Positions 1 through 7,731 of a stretch of DNA of 64,000 nt are shown here, one piece after another. Within the stretch, counting starts at the first letter, position 1. Every line of letters starts with the position of its first letter. The DNA is from Gemmatimonadota bacterium. Its GTDB lineage: Bacteria; Gemmatimonadota; Gemmatimonadetes; Longimicrobiales; Gaopeijiaceae. The position numbers and the translations under genes are program-made. The stretch is taken from contig JAJDNC010000143.1 of NCBI GenBank assembly GCA_022340865.1, forward strand, positions 29,497 to 93,496, read 5' to 3'. The notes under the pieces were generated by a model. It saw only the letters and a list, made by a program, of their open reading frames with translations. It did no database searches and was not told the DNA's origin.

Positions 1-29
1 GGGGCTTCTACGACTGGAGCGAGGGCTGA
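1..29 (+). CDS. 3-hydroxyacyl-CoA dehydrogenase, C-terminal fragment
   Basis: Only the last eight full codons lie in the window and read GFYDWSEG followed by TGA. This is the usual C-terminal ending of 3-hydroxybutyryl/3-hydroxyacyl-CoA dehydrogenases (family ending '..GRGFYDY'). The stop lies 2 bases before the enoyl-CoA hydratase start, so the two genes are probably co-transcribed and catalyse consecutive beta-oxidation steps. The call rests on eight residues plus context. Partial because the window starts inside the gene. Confidence 0.55.
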
Positions 30-31
30 CC

Positions 32-814
32 ATGGCCGAGGATGCCCTGCTCGTCGAGAAGCGCGAGGACGGCGTCGCCGTGCTGACGCTCAACCGCCCC
101 GACAAGCTCAATGCGCTCAACGCCGACGTGCGCCGCCAGCTCATGGACGCGTTCGACGCACTGGCGGGGGACGACACCGTGAAGGTGGTGGTGATCCACG
201 GTGCCGGTGACAAGGCCTTCGTCGCCGGCGCCGACGTCAACGAGTTCGCCGAGCGCACCGCCATGGAGCAGCGCACGGTCTACATGCGCAGGCGCATCTA
301 CGAGACGGTGGCGGATTTCCCCAAGCCCGTCATCGCCGCGGTGCACGGCTTCTGCATCGGCGGCGGCTCCGAGCTGGCCCTGGCCTGCGACATCCGCGTG
401 GCCGACCGCACCGCGCGCTTCAGCCAGGCGGAGGTGCGCATCGGCCTCATTCCGGGTGGAGGCGGCACGCAGCGTCTGGCCCGCCTGGTGGGACGCGGAC
501 AGGCCATGCTCATCGCCTGCACCGGCGACTTCGTGGACGCCGAGGAGGCTCACCGCATCGGCCTGGTGGAGGTGCTGGTGGACGAGGGCCGGCACCTGGA
601 GACCGCCCTGGAGCTCGCCGGCCGGATGGCACGTTGGAGTCCGGTGACGCTCCGCCTGGCCAAGCAGGCAGTGAGCGCCGCCTTCGAGATGCCGCTGGCC
701 GCCGGCCTCGAGTACGAGAAGGAGCTCTTCCTCGCCGCCTTCGGCAGCGAGGACGGGAGGGAGGGCGTGCGCGCATTCGTGGAGAAGCGCAAGCCGGACT
801 TCAAGGGGCGGTAG
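32..814 (+). CDS. Enoyl-CoA hydratase (crotonase family)
   Basis: A 260-residue crotonase-fold protein of normal length. It adds water to trans-2-enoyl-CoA in fatty-acid beta-oxidation in the cytoplasm. The oxyanion-hole stretch GGGSELALACD and the second motif QAEVRIGLIPGGGGTQRL carry both catalytic glutamates of classical enoyl-CoA hydratases (equivalent to Glu144 and Glu164 of the rat enzyme). An active hydratase is therefore likely, unlike the second crotonase in this window. It starts 2 bases after the dehydrogenase fragment. Chain length or substrate cannot be told from sequence. Confidence 0.9.
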   Translation: MAEDALLVEKREDGVAVLTLNRPDKLNALNADVRRQLMDAFDALAGDDTVKVVVIHGAGDKAFVAGADVNEFAERTAMEQRTVYMRRRIYETVADFPKPVIAAVHGFCIGGGSELALACDIRVADRTARFSQAEVRIGLIPGGGGTQRLARLVGRGQAMLIACTGDFVDAEEAHRIGLVEVLVDEGRHLETALELAGRMARWSPVTLRLAKQAVSAAFEMPLAAGLEYEKELFLAAFGSEDGREGVRAFVEKRKPDFKGR

Positions 815-862
815 GCGCGGCGTCTCGCGGTCGTCCGTCTCTTCCCGGACACCGACGTCGCA

Positions 863-892
863 GGCCCCCTCCGGCAAGCGCAGCGCGGGGCC
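863..892 (+). terminator. GC-rich hairpin after the hydratase gene
   Basis: Arms GGCCCC and GGGGCC are perfectly complementary around an 18-base loop, about 50 bases after the hydratase stop. There is no T-run behind it, so termination is only a guess. Confidence 0.3.
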
Positions 893-929
893 GGACGGTG
901 CCCACCATGCGGCACGCCGCCGAGGACGC

Positions 930-935
930 TATCAT
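930..935 (+). promoter_or_regulatory. Possible -10 box for the DUF3311/symporter pair
   Basis: TATCAT matches five of six bases of the TATAAT consensus and lies 33 bases before the ATG. An AGGAGAGAG ribosome-binding site lies between. No convincing -35 hexamer is present at the right distance. Confidence 0.3.
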
Positions 936-968
936 GGCGCGTCCACCCATCAGGAGAGAGCCGAGCCG

Positions 969-1202
969 ATGAGACTGCGCACAGCCCGCGCCCTGGCCGG
1001 GGCGTACCTGATCCTCTTCCTCATCGGCACGACGTGGCCCGGAGTGCTCGTCGCGTCGCGGATCCACCCGTTCGTGCTGGGCCTTCCCTTCTCCTTCTTC
1101 TGGTACGCCGCGTGGATCGCGTTCTCGCTGCCGGTGCTGTACCTGCTGGACCGCGTGGAGCGCCGCTACCGGGATCAGCGTGACGGAGGCCAGGACCGAT
1201 GA
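969..1202 (+). CDS. DUF3311 small membrane subunit of a symporter
   Basis: A 77-residue protein with two predicted membrane helices (about residues 8-28 and 36-56) and a charged cytoplasmic tail. Size, two-helix layout and position match DUF3311 proteins, which are found directly upstream of sodium:solute symporters and are thought to be accessory subunits. The stop overlaps the symporter start as ATGA, so translation is coupled. A strong AGGAGAG site precedes the ATG. The family assignment comes from pattern and context; the function is not established. Confidence 0.75.
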   Translation: MRLRTARALAGAYLILFLIGTTWPGVLVASRIHPFVLGLPFSFFWYAAWIAFSLPVLYLLDRVERRYRDQRDGGQDR

Positions 1203-2677
1203 CGCGCTGGGTGATGGTCACCATCATCATCGGCATCTACCTGGTGGCGAACCTCGTCATCGGTCTCATGGCCGGGCGGCGCTCCTCGAAGAGCGTGACG
1301 GGCTTCGTGGCGGCCGACAGGAATTTCGGCCTCCTCATCATGTATTTCGTCACCGGCGCCACGATCTTCAGCTCCTTCGCCTTCCTCGGGGCACCGGGGT
1401 GGGCATACTCCCGCGGGGCAGCGGCGTTCTACATCCTGGCGTACGGCGTGCTGGGCATGGTGCCTCTCTACTGGATGGGGCCACGCATCGCGGCGCTGGG
1501 CCGGCGCCTGGGCCACGTCACGCAGGCACAGCTCATCTCCGGACGCTTCCCTTCCAGGACGTTGTCGGCCCTCATCGCCGCCGTGAGCGTGGCCGCGTTC
1601 ATCCCCTACATCACGCTTCAGATCGAGGGGGCCGGGATCGTCATCAACTCGGTGACGGACGGGCACATTCCGCTCTGGCTGGGCGGACTCCTCGCCTACG
1701 GCATCGTGGTGGTCTACGTGTTGGTCTCCGGCGTCTCGGCCGTGGGATGGACCAACACCTTCCAGGGCGTCTTCATGGTGGTGATCGCCTGGGCCCTGGG
1801 CATCTACCTGCCCTTCCACCTTTACGGCGGTATCGGGCCCATGTTCGAGCGGATCGCCCAGGCGCGGCCGGAGCTGCTTGTCCCGCCGGGGCTGACGTCC
1901 ACCGGCACCCACTGGGGCTGGGGGGCATTCTCGAGCTACATCCTGATCAGCGTCGTCGGCTTCCTCATGTGGCCCCACCTGTTCATGAAGGCTTACACCG
2001 CCAAGGACGACGACACGCTCAGGCGCACGGTCATTCTCTTCCCCACCTTCCAGTTCTTCCTCATCCCGATCCTCCTTATCGGCTTCAGCGGGGTGCTCTT
2101 CCCTCAGGCGCCGGCGGATCCCGACTCGATTCTGCCCTTCCTGATCCTGCGGACGCAGCTCCCGAGCCTGGTGGTGGGGCTCTTCTGTGCCGGGGCCCTG
2201 GCCGCGTCCATGTCCACCGGCGACGCCCTGCTGCACGCATCGGCGTCCATCCTCGTGGAGGACGGCATCGCCCCGTTCACCAGGATGAGCGACCGCGCGC
2301 GGCGTCGCCTCATGCGCTGGCTGGTCCTCGTCACCGGTGCGGTGGCCTACTGGCTCGCGCAGACCAACACCTCGTCGCTGGTGCAACTCCTGGCCAGCGC
2401 GTATGGCATCATCGCCCAGCTCGCGCCCGCGGTCTTCGCCGCGCTGTACTGGCGGCGCGCCACCACTGCCGGCGTGCTCTCCGGCCTCGTCGCCGGCATG
2501 CTGACCACGGAGCTCTTCCGCCTCTACCCGGCCTTCGCGCCCTTCGGCATCCACGAGGGCATCCTCGGCCTGCTCGTGCAGATACCCGTACTGGTGGCGG
2601 TCAGCCTGCTCACGCGCCCGCAGCGCCAGGAGCATCTGGACGCATTCTTCCCGGCGGGCAGCGCGCAGACCCGGTGA
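1199..2677 (+). CDS. Sodium:solute symporter family transporter
   Basis: A 492-residue, very hydrophobic protein with about 13 membrane spans, the usual size and topology of the SSS family (LeuT fold). The N-terminal region with GRRSSKSVTGFVAADRNF and the segment GATIFSSFAFLGAPGWAY are typical of the PanF/MctC-type branch. The substrate may be a carboxylate or other organic solute, driven by a sodium or proton gradient, but it cannot be fixed from sequence. It is translationally coupled to the DUF3311 gene. A perfect hairpin follows the stop and separates it from the convergent lytic transglycosylase gene. Confidence 0.88.
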   Translation: MTRWVMVTIIIGIYLVANLVIGLMAGRRSSKSVTGFVAADRNFGLLIMYFVTGATIFSSFAFLGAPGWAYSRGAAAFYILAYGVLGMVPLYWMGPRIAALGRRLGHVTQAQLISGRFPSRTLSALIAAVSVAAFIPYITLQIEGAGIVINSVTDGHIPLWLGGLLAYGIVVVYVLVSGVSAVGWTNTFQGVFMVVIAWALGIYLPFHLYGGIGPMFERIAQARPELLVPPGLTSTGTHWGWGAFSSYILISVVGFLMWPHLFMKAYTAKDDDTLRRTVILFPTFQFFLIPILLIGFSGVLFPQAPADPDSILPFLILRTQLPSLVVGLFCAGALAASMSTGDALLHASASILVEDGIAPFTRMSDRARRRLMRWLVLVTGAVAYWLAQTNTSSLVQLLASAYGIIAQLAPAVFAALYWRRATTAGVLSGLVAGMLTTELFRLYPAFAPFGIHEGILGLLVQIPVLVAVSLLTRPQRQEHLDAFFPAGSAQTR

Positions 2678-2691
2678 AGCCGGCACTCGGA

Positions 2692-2708
2692 GCGGGCAAG
2701 CTGCCCGC
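2692..2708. terminator. Bidirectional terminator-like hairpin
   Basis: GCGGGCA-AGC-TGCCCGC is a perfect 7-bp stem with a 3-base loop. It fills the 34-base gap between two convergent genes, so it could end transcription from both sides. No T-run follows on either strand. Confidence 0.55.
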
Positions 2709-2711
2709 GAG

Positions 2712-3728
2712 TCAATCCGCCTTGTGGAGTCCCGTGCGGCCCAGGGCCCTCACCACCTTGGCCGCGTCCCCCACGGGAACGCGGATAGGATACGTCTCGT
2801 TCGGGGGTGTCATCCCCTGAATGAGATACGGGTTGAGGCCGCTCATGACCTTCGTCTCGACTCCCAGGATATGCGCGACCTTCCGTAGCGTGGTCCCACC
2901 GGGTACGAAGACACGGTCGTAGCGGTAGGGGCGCATGTCGCCGTTGTCGAAGCCGGCGGAGTCGGCGTCCTGCGCCAACAGGCCGGCCGCGATGAGCCGA
3001 GGCACGTACTGCCGGGTCTCCAGGGGGAGGTACTTCACGACCTCCCAGTAGCGATCCTCACCATGAGTCGTGGTGTCGGGATGCAGGGCGAGGACCCGAT
3101 CGACCCGTGCCGGCCCCGCGTCGTATGCCGCGGCCGCCAGATACCACGAGTCGTACCGGTTGTGGAGCCAGCTCAAGTAGTCGAGGGCGGCGGCCGTCGC
3201 GCGCACGGGATCCTTGCGCTCGTCCACCCACCGATCCACCCGCAGGCCGTACTGCTCCGCCGTGGGCGCCATGAACTGCCAGATCCCCACCGCGGACGCC
3301 GACGATCTGGCGCGGGGCTTCAGGCCCGACTCGATCATGGCAAGGTAGAGCAGCTCCTCCGGCATGCCCCGCTGACGGAGCTGCTGGCGGATCAGACCTT
3401 CATACGCCCCACGGCGGCGAAGCATGGCCTCGAACTCGGTGCGCTGGTCGGTCCGCAAGCGCTTCATCCACGCGCGCACGCGATCGTTCACGTGCAGGGG
3501 AAGGACGTCGGCTCCATCCGTGGTGGCGTCGTCCACGTTCGCGTCGGTCCGGTCGGGCGAGGGAGCGGGGGGGGCGACGTGCACGAAGAGGAAGGGAACC
3601 AAGAGGAGAGGTAGCGTGCGCCAACTGGACCGGACCCAGGTGCGCGTCTCCAGACTGGCCGCGAATGCCTTCGCGGCCTTTCTGGTACTCGGGGGGTGTG
3701 TGCGCCCGGCGCCTCGGACGTCGTACAT
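2712..3728 (-). CDS. Membrane-bound lytic murein transglycosylase (MltD-like, SLT domain)
   Basis: A 338-residue protein with an N-terminal hydrophobic segment (about residues 36-52), which is a signal or anchor. A lytic-transglycosylase SLT domain follows (about 115-240). The motif YLAMIESGLKPRARSSASAVGIWQFM contains the catalytic Glu in ESGL and the SxxxAxGxWQFM signature. The C-terminus (about 270-330) looks like a single LysM-type peptidoglycan-binding segment (VPGGTTLRKVAHILGV...MSGLNP). It would cleave peptidoglycan glycan strands in the periplasm. The start is supported by AAGGAGG six bases before ATG. It lies behind rpmA but with its own possible -10 box. Confidence 0.85.
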   Translation of the reverse strand: MYDVRGAGRTHPPSTRKAAKAFAASLETRTWVRSSWRTLPLLLVPFLFVHVAPPAPSPDRTDANVDDATTDGADVLPLHVNDRVRAWMKRLRTDQRTEFEAMLRRRGAYEGLIRQQLRQRGMPEELLYLAMIESGLKPRARSSASAVGIWQFMAPTAEQYGLRVDRWVDERKDPVRATAAALDYLSWLHNRYDSWYLAAAAYDAGPARVDRVLALHPDTTTHGEDRYWEVVKYLPLETRQYVPRLIAAGLLAQDADSAGFDNGDMRPYRYDRVFVPGGTTLRKVAHILGVETKVMSGLNPYLIQGMTPPNETYPIRVPVGDAAKVVRALGRTGLHKAD

Positions 3729-3755
3729 GGGGGGCCTCCTTGGCTGCCGTCCTTC

Positions 3756-3765
3756 TCCGTACGGA
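3756..3765. repeat. Palindrome TCCGTACGGA in the mltD leader
   Basis: A perfect 10-base palindrome about 28 bases before the mltD-like ATG, between the possible -10 box and the ribosome-binding site. It could be a protein-binding site or a small RNA hairpin. No regulator is implied by the sequence. Confidence 0.35.
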
Positions 3766-3790
3766 TAAACCCCTCCCGAGGTTCCCGGAG

Positions 3791-3796
3791 ATAATA
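3791..3796 (-). promoter_or_regulatory. Possible -10 box for the mltD-like gene
   Basis: On the minus strand TATTAT (5 of 6 to consensus) follows a T-rich stretch. It would give a leader of about 55 bases before the ATG at 3728. There is no recognisable -35. The same T-rich stretch may instead be the tail of the rpmA terminator. Confidence 0.35.
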
Positions 3797-3827
3797 AAAA
3801 CGAAGAAGGAAGGTGAGGAGGTCGGGC

Positions 3828-3859
3828 TCTACGGCTTGGGGGAGCCGGACCTCCGTAGA
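3828..3859 (-). terminator. Terminator-like hairpin after rpmA
   Basis: On the minus strand, arms TCTACGG and CCGTAGA pair perfectly around an 18-base loop. The hairpin starts 13 bases after the rpmA stop. A pyrimidine-rich stretch ending in five T residues follows about 25 bases later. An alternative inner stem (CGGCT/AGCCG) shares bases with the 3' arm. Confidence 0.45.
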
Positions 3860-3872
3860 ACGGATCGGGGGG

Positions 3873-4127
3873 TCACTCGGTCGGGTAAACCGAGACCACC
3901 GCCCTACGGTTGACACGTTCGAACTTAACCACCCCGTCCACCAACGCGAAGAGGGTGTCGTCACGCCCCCTGCCCACGTTGCGGCCAGGATGGAAGCGAG
4001 TACCGCGCTGGCGTACAACGATGGTGCCAGCGTTCACCGGCTCACCGCCGTAGCGCTTCACCCCCAGATACTGGGGGTTGCTGTCACGTCCGTTGCGGCT
4101 CGAACCGACGCCCTTCTTATGTGCCAT
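3873..4127 (-). CDS. rpmA: 50S ribosomal protein L27
   Basis: 84 residues, the normal length for bL27, starting [28 protein letters not shown], which is the highly conserved N-terminus that reaches the peptidyl-transferase centre. The start is directly MAHKK, without the N-terminal extension that is cleaved off in Firmicutes. It lies 42 bases downstream of rplU in the universal rplU-rpmA order and is read from the rplU promoter. Confidence 0.98.
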   Translation of the reverse strand: MAHKKGVGSSRNGRDSNPQYLGVKRYGGEPVNAGTIVVRQRGTRFHPGRNVGRGRDDTLFALVDGVVKFERVNRRAVVSVYPTE

Positions 4128-4169
4128 CTGCCGATATCCGTCGAATGTCGGGGGGCGGCGGGGCGGCTC

Positions 4170-4487
4170 TCAGGCGAGTGCCACCTCGTCGACTCGGATC
4201 TCAGTGAACCCCTGCCGGTGTCCCTGCTTGCGGCGGTAACCCTTGCGCCGCTTGCGCTTGAACACCACCAGCTTCCTGGCACGGCCGTGACGGATCACTT
4301 CCGCCTTCACGCTCGCACCGTCCACCATCGGGGTTCCCACCACCACCTGCTCGGCGTCGTCGCCGGCCAGAAGCACCTGGTCGAACGTCACCACGTCCCC
4401 CGGCTCTGCCGGAAGACTGGGTATGCGAAGCCGGAAGCCGGGCTCGGCCCGGAACTGCTTCCCGCCGGTCTGAAACACCGCGTACAT
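4170..4487 (-). CDS. rplU: 50S ribosomal protein L21
   Basis: 105 residues, the usual length of bL21, beginning MYAVFQTGGKQFRAEPG. The conserved C-terminal basic stretch KRKRRKGYRRKQGHRQ is present. It binds 23S rRNA in the large subunit. It is first of the rplU-rpmA pair, with RNase E/G directly upstream in the same direction, a common bacterial arrangement. A perfect TATAAT box lies 30 bases before the start, so the pair probably has its own promoter independent of the RNase gene. Confidence 0.98.
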   Translation of the reverse strand: MYAVFQTGGKQFRAEPGFRLRIPSLPAEPGDVVTFDQVLLAGDDAEQVVVGTPMVDGASVKAEVIRHGRARKLVVFKRKRRKGYRRKQGHRQGFTEIRVDEVALA

Positions 4488-4516
4488 ACTGGGTTCCCGA
4501 TCTGGGTCGGAATACG

Positions 4517-4522
4517 ATTATA
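4517..4522 (-). promoter_or_regulatory. -10 box of the rplU-rpmA promoter
   Basis: A perfect TATAAT on the minus strand, predicting a leader of about 23 bases before the rplU ATG. The best -35 candidate is TTCGCA with a short 15-base spacer. It is one of very few AT-rich patches in the window. Confidence 0.55.
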
Positions 4523-4697
4523 GAGCCTGTTAATTTCTGCGAACCCCGCTGAGGGGTCAAGACTGTCGTCGAACCGGGTGACGGGTCGCCGGCCCAGGTC
4601 CGTCGAACCGTGGGTGTGTCGAAACGACTCGCCGGCTCCGGAACCCGGCGCGGGCGGCGGTCTCCGGGCGGCGCTCCGGCCCCGCCACACCCGGCGC

Positions 4698-6254
4698 TCA
4701 GACCACCGCGTACTTCTCGGTCACGTCGGTCTCCGCCGGTCCCGAGAGAAGTCGGAACTCGTCCTGACGCATGAGCGGATCGTCACGCATGTCCAGCTCC
4801 AGGCGCGTACCCTTGCGCAGGCGGCGCAGGAAGTCGGGCTCCTCCTCCACCACCCTGAGGGCCACCTCGGGGTGGACCCGGACGACGATCCGCTTCTCTT
4901 CCTTGCTCGTGGCGGCCCGCCGAAGGCTGCGCTCGATCCACCGTACGACGGTGGCCGGCGTGTACACGCGGCCGGCGCCGCCGCAGGAGGAGCACACGTC
5001 GGTGAGCGAGTGGAAGAGCGGAGGACGTACGCGCTGGCGCGTCATCTCCACCAGCCCCAGCGACGATACCTCGAACGCCTTCGTGCGCGCCCTGTCACGC
5101 CCCAGGTGCGTGCGCAGCTCGTGGATCACCTTGTCCCGATTCTCCTGGGACTCCATGTCGATGAAGTCCACGACGATGATGCCGCCCACATCCCTGAGCC
5201 GCAGCTGCTTCGCGATCTCCCGGGCCGCATCCATGTTCGTCTTGAGGATGGTCTGCTCGGGGTCCTTCTTGCCCTTACCGGTGAAGCGTCCGGTGTTCAC
5301 GTCGATGGACACCAGGGCCTCCGTGGGCTCGATGACCACGTGGCCTCCGGACTTGAGATCGACCTTGCGCTGGAAGATCTGCTGGATCTCCTCCTCGACG
5401 CCGGTGGCGTCGAACAGCGGCTTCCTTCCCTTGTACAGGTGGACCCGGTCCATAAGGTCGGGATCCACGTTCTTCACGTAGTTCACGACCTCGTTGTAGA
5501 CCGCCTTGTTGTCGATGCGCAGGGCATCGAACTTGTCGCTGAACAGGTCCCGGATGATCCCGCTGATGAGCTTGGCCTCACGCTGGATCACCGCCGGCGG
5601 CTGCGAGGAATCCGCCCGCCGTTGGATCTTCTGCCACACGGCGTGCAGGCGCTTGAACTCCCCCTCGAGGGTCTTCTGGGTGACCTCCTCGCTCACCGTG
5701 CGCACGATGATGCCGCCGCTGTCCGCGGGCAGCACCTCCCGGGCCATCTTGCGGAGCTTCGAGCGCTGGTCCCGTCCCTCGATCTTCCTGCTCACGCCCA
5801 CGTGGGACGAGTAGGGCATGTAGACGAGGAACCTGCCCGGCAGCGAGATCTGTGCGGTCAGACGGGGGCCCTTGGTGCTGATGGGCTCCTTGGTGACCTG
5901 CACGAGGATCTTCTGACCCTTCTGCACGTGGTCCTGGATGGGCGGGTACTTCTTGTTGCGGCGGCGACGACCCCCGCTGTTCCCGTCCCCGTTGTTGTTG
6001 CCGTTGTCGTCGTCCAGATCCTCGTCGTCGACGTTGAGGTCCGACACGTGCAGGAAGCCGGCCTTCTCCGTGCCGATCTGCACGAAGGCCGCCTGGATGC
6101 CGGGGAGAACGGCCTCCACCCGGCCCAGGAAGATGTCACCGAGAATCCTGTCCTGGTCGGGGCGGTCCAGCATCACCTCGACCAGCTGTTCGTCTTCGAC
6201 GAGCGCCACCCAGCTCTCCTGCGGGGTGGAGCTCACCAGAATCTCTCTTTTCAA
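4698..6254 (-). CDS. rng: Ribonuclease E/G family endoribonuclease
   Basis: 518 residues, the RNase G-like size without the long RNase E scaffold tail. It processes rRNA and degrades mRNA in the cytoplasm. Visible parts: an N-terminal S1 domain (about 35-125), the DNase I-like catalytic core with the Mg2+-binding aspartates in SIDVNTGRF and VVDFIDM, and the Zn-link CSSCGG that supports tetramer formation. The S1 domain carries an insertion of about 30 residues (74-102), acidic and Asn/Gly-rich, followed by RRRRNKK. The start is TTG with a GGAGAG site. Classed as E/G because RNase E and RNase G cores cannot be separated by eye. Confidence 0.93.
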   Translation of the reverse strand: MKREILVSSTPQESWVALVEDEQLVEVMLDRPDQDRILGDIFLGRVEAVLPGIQAAFVQIGTEKAGFLHVSDLNVDDEDLDDDNGNNNGDGNSGGRRRRNKKYPPIQDHVQKGQKILVQVTKEPISTKGPRLTAQISLPGRFLVYMPYSSHVGVSRKIEGRDQRSKLRKMAREVLPADSGGIIVRTVSEEVTQKTLEGEFKRLHAVWQKIQRRADSSQPPAVIQREAKLISGIIRDLFSDKFDALRIDNKAVYNEVVNYVKNVDPDLMDRVHLYKGRKPLFDATGVEEEIQQIFQRKVDLKSGGHVVIEPTEALVSIDVNTGRFTGKGKKDPEQTILKTNMDAAREIAKQLRLRDVGGIIVVDFIDMESQENRDKVIHELRTHLGRDRARTKAFEVSSLGLVEMTRQRVRPPLFHSLTDVCSSCGGAGRVYTPATVVRWIERSLRRAATSKEEKRIVVRVHPEVALRVVEEEPDFLRRLRKGTRLELDMRDDPLMRQDEFRLLSGPAETDVTEKYAVV

Positions 6255-6265
6255 ATCGTCGCTCT

Positions 6266-6281
6266 CCGGCGCTTACGCCGG
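6266..6281 (-). promoter_or_regulatory. Hairpin in the RNase E/G leader overlapping the ribosome-binding site
   Basis: CCGGCG-4-CGCCGG is a perfect 6-bp stem 12 bases before the TTG start. Its 3' arm donates the first GG of the GGAGAG ribosome-binding site. Folding would compete with translation initiation. Confidence 0.4.
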
Positions 6282-6436
6282 CTCCTCTGACCCATGCCGG
6301 GCCCCGCGCACCTCCCGGGTCCGCCGTCCCGATCGACCGTCGGTGATCGGCGGAGCGCGGCGATCGCGCGTGGCCTCGGCTCCTCGGGTGCGGCGGTGTC
6401 GCCGCCGGGAGATTCTGGGCTCCGCGGCGTCGGCAC

Positions 6437-6454
6437 CCGGCCGCCAGGGGCCGG
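6437..6454 (-). terminator. Terminator-like hairpin after the acyl-CoA dehydrogenase gene
   Basis: Arms CCGGCC and GGCCGG with a 6-base loop, 5 bases after the stop codon on the minus strand. There is no T-run. A second stem (CCGATC...GATCGG, 6329-6350) lies further on in the same 205-base gap. Confidence 0.3.
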
Positions 6455-6459
6455 CCGTC

Positions 6460-7731
6460 TTACGTAGTGTGGCTTCCGGCAGGCTCCAACGCCTCCCGGA
6501 AGGATGAATCCTCGACAGGGTCGGTCATCACTTCCGCAAGCACGTGACGGCCAATGACCAGCCTCTGAATCTCGTTCGTCCCTTCTCCGATCTCACAAAC
6601 CTTGGCGTCGCGCATCATGCGCTCCACCGGGTAGTCGCTCGTGTATCCGGCACCGCCGAGGACCTGAATCGCCCCCAGCGTCGCCCGCATGGCAAGCTCG
6701 GAACAGAATAGCTTCGCCATGGCGGCCTCTTTGGAAAAGGCCTCCCCCTTCTCCTTCAGCCACGCCGCATGGTACGTCAGGTGCCGGCCGGCCTGGATCT
6801 CGGTGGCCAGATCCGAGAGGCGGAACTGGACGGGCTGGAAGTCCCAGATCCTCCGGCCGAACTGCTCGCGCTCCGCGGCGTAGCGGACCGCGGCGCGGAA
6901 GGCGCCCTCCGCCAAACCCAGCGACAGAGCCGCGACGCCGATGCGGCCGGCATCCAGTGTCTTCATGAAGTTGATGAACCCCTGCCCCTCCTCGCCCAGC
7001 CGCTGCTCCTCGGGCACCCACGCGTCATCGATGATGAGCTCGCGGGTGTCCGAGGCCCGCCATCCCATCTTGTCCTCCTTCTTCCCGGCGCGGAGCCCCT
7101 CCGTGAACGGCAGGTCGTCCCGGTGACCCGTCCCCACCGCGCGGGCGCGCTCGAGATCCACGGTGGGCTTGAACATCAGGAAGCTGCTGATGCCGCGTGC
7201 GCCCCGCTCCGGGTCCGTCACCGCGGTGACGGTGAAGATCTCACCCACGCCGGCGTGCGTGATGAAGATCTTGGAGCCGTTGATGCGGTAGCCCCCGCCT
7301 TCACGCACGGCGCGCGTCCGGGTGCCCGAGGCGTCGGATCCCGCCCCCGGCTCGGTGAGGCCGAAGCCTCCCAGAACCTCTCCCGCGGCCAGGGGTGGCA
7401 CGAACCGGCGCTGCTGCTCGGGCGTGCCGAAGTTCAGCAGCGGTGATGTCCCCAACGTCGTATGCGCGGAGACCGTGATGGCATGGCTGGCGTCGTACTT
7501 CGCCAGCTCCTCCACCACCACCACGTAGCTCATCTCGTCCAGGCCCATGCCCCCGAGCTCACGAGGCACGGGGATGCCCATGAGGCCCATCTCCCCCATG
7601 GTCTTCACGTTCTCCCACGGGAACGTGGCACCCTCGTCCAGCTCGCCGGCGACGGGCTCGATGGACTCCTCCGCGAAGCGTCGTACGCGCTCCCGCAGGC
7701 GGATATGCTCGTCGGTCAGGTACCGGTCCAT
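6460..7731 (-). CDS. Acyl-CoA dehydrogenase (short-chain type)
   Basis: 423 residues from MDRYLTDEHIRLRERVRRF, a normal acyl-CoA dehydrogenase. FAD-dependent alpha,beta-oxidation of acyl-CoA with electron transfer flavoprotein as acceptor. Signatures: GGFGLTEPGAGSDASG and the C-terminal GGAGYTSDYPVERMMRDAK...EIGEGTNEIQRL. The Glu in GEGT (about residue 383) sits where MCAD/SCAD-type enzymes have their catalytic base. Isovaleryl-CoA dehydrogenases have a small residue there, so a straight or short-chain substrate is more likely. The track's longer start (7800) lies within recQ; the chosen ATG overlaps the recQ end by 16 bases. Confidence 0.92.
   Translation of the reverse strand: MDRYLTDEHIRLRERVRRFAEESIEPVAGELDEGATFPWENVKTMGEMGLMGIPVPRELGGMGLDEMSYVVVVEELAKYDASHAITVSAHTTLGTSPLLNFGTPEQQRRFVPPLAAGEVLGGFGLTEPGAGSDASGTRTRAVREGGGYRINGSKIFITHAGVGEIFTVTAVTDPERGARGISSFLMFKPTVDLERARAVGTGHRDDLPFTEGLRAGKKEDKMGWRASDTRELIIDDAWVPEEQRLGEEGQGFINFMKTLDAGRIGVAALSLGLAEGAFRAAVRYAAEREQFGRRIWDFQPVQFRLSDLATEIQAGRHLTYHAAWLKEKGEAFSKEAAMAKLFCSELAMRATLGAIQVLGGAGYTSDYPVERMMRDAKVCEIGEGTNEIQRLVIGRHVLAEVMTDPVEDSSFREALEPAGSHTT

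Noticed and set aside
4550-4563. TTGACC upstream of the rplU TATAAT box as the -35
   Set aside because: The distance is more than 30 bases, far beyond a functional spacer.
4578-6290. Long plus-strand ORF of 570 residues opposite RNase E/G
   Set aside because: High-GC shadow: the opposite frame encodes a complete, motif-bearing RNase E/G. The ORF has no recognisable domain, and His/Leu/Arg-rich composition typical of reversed codons.
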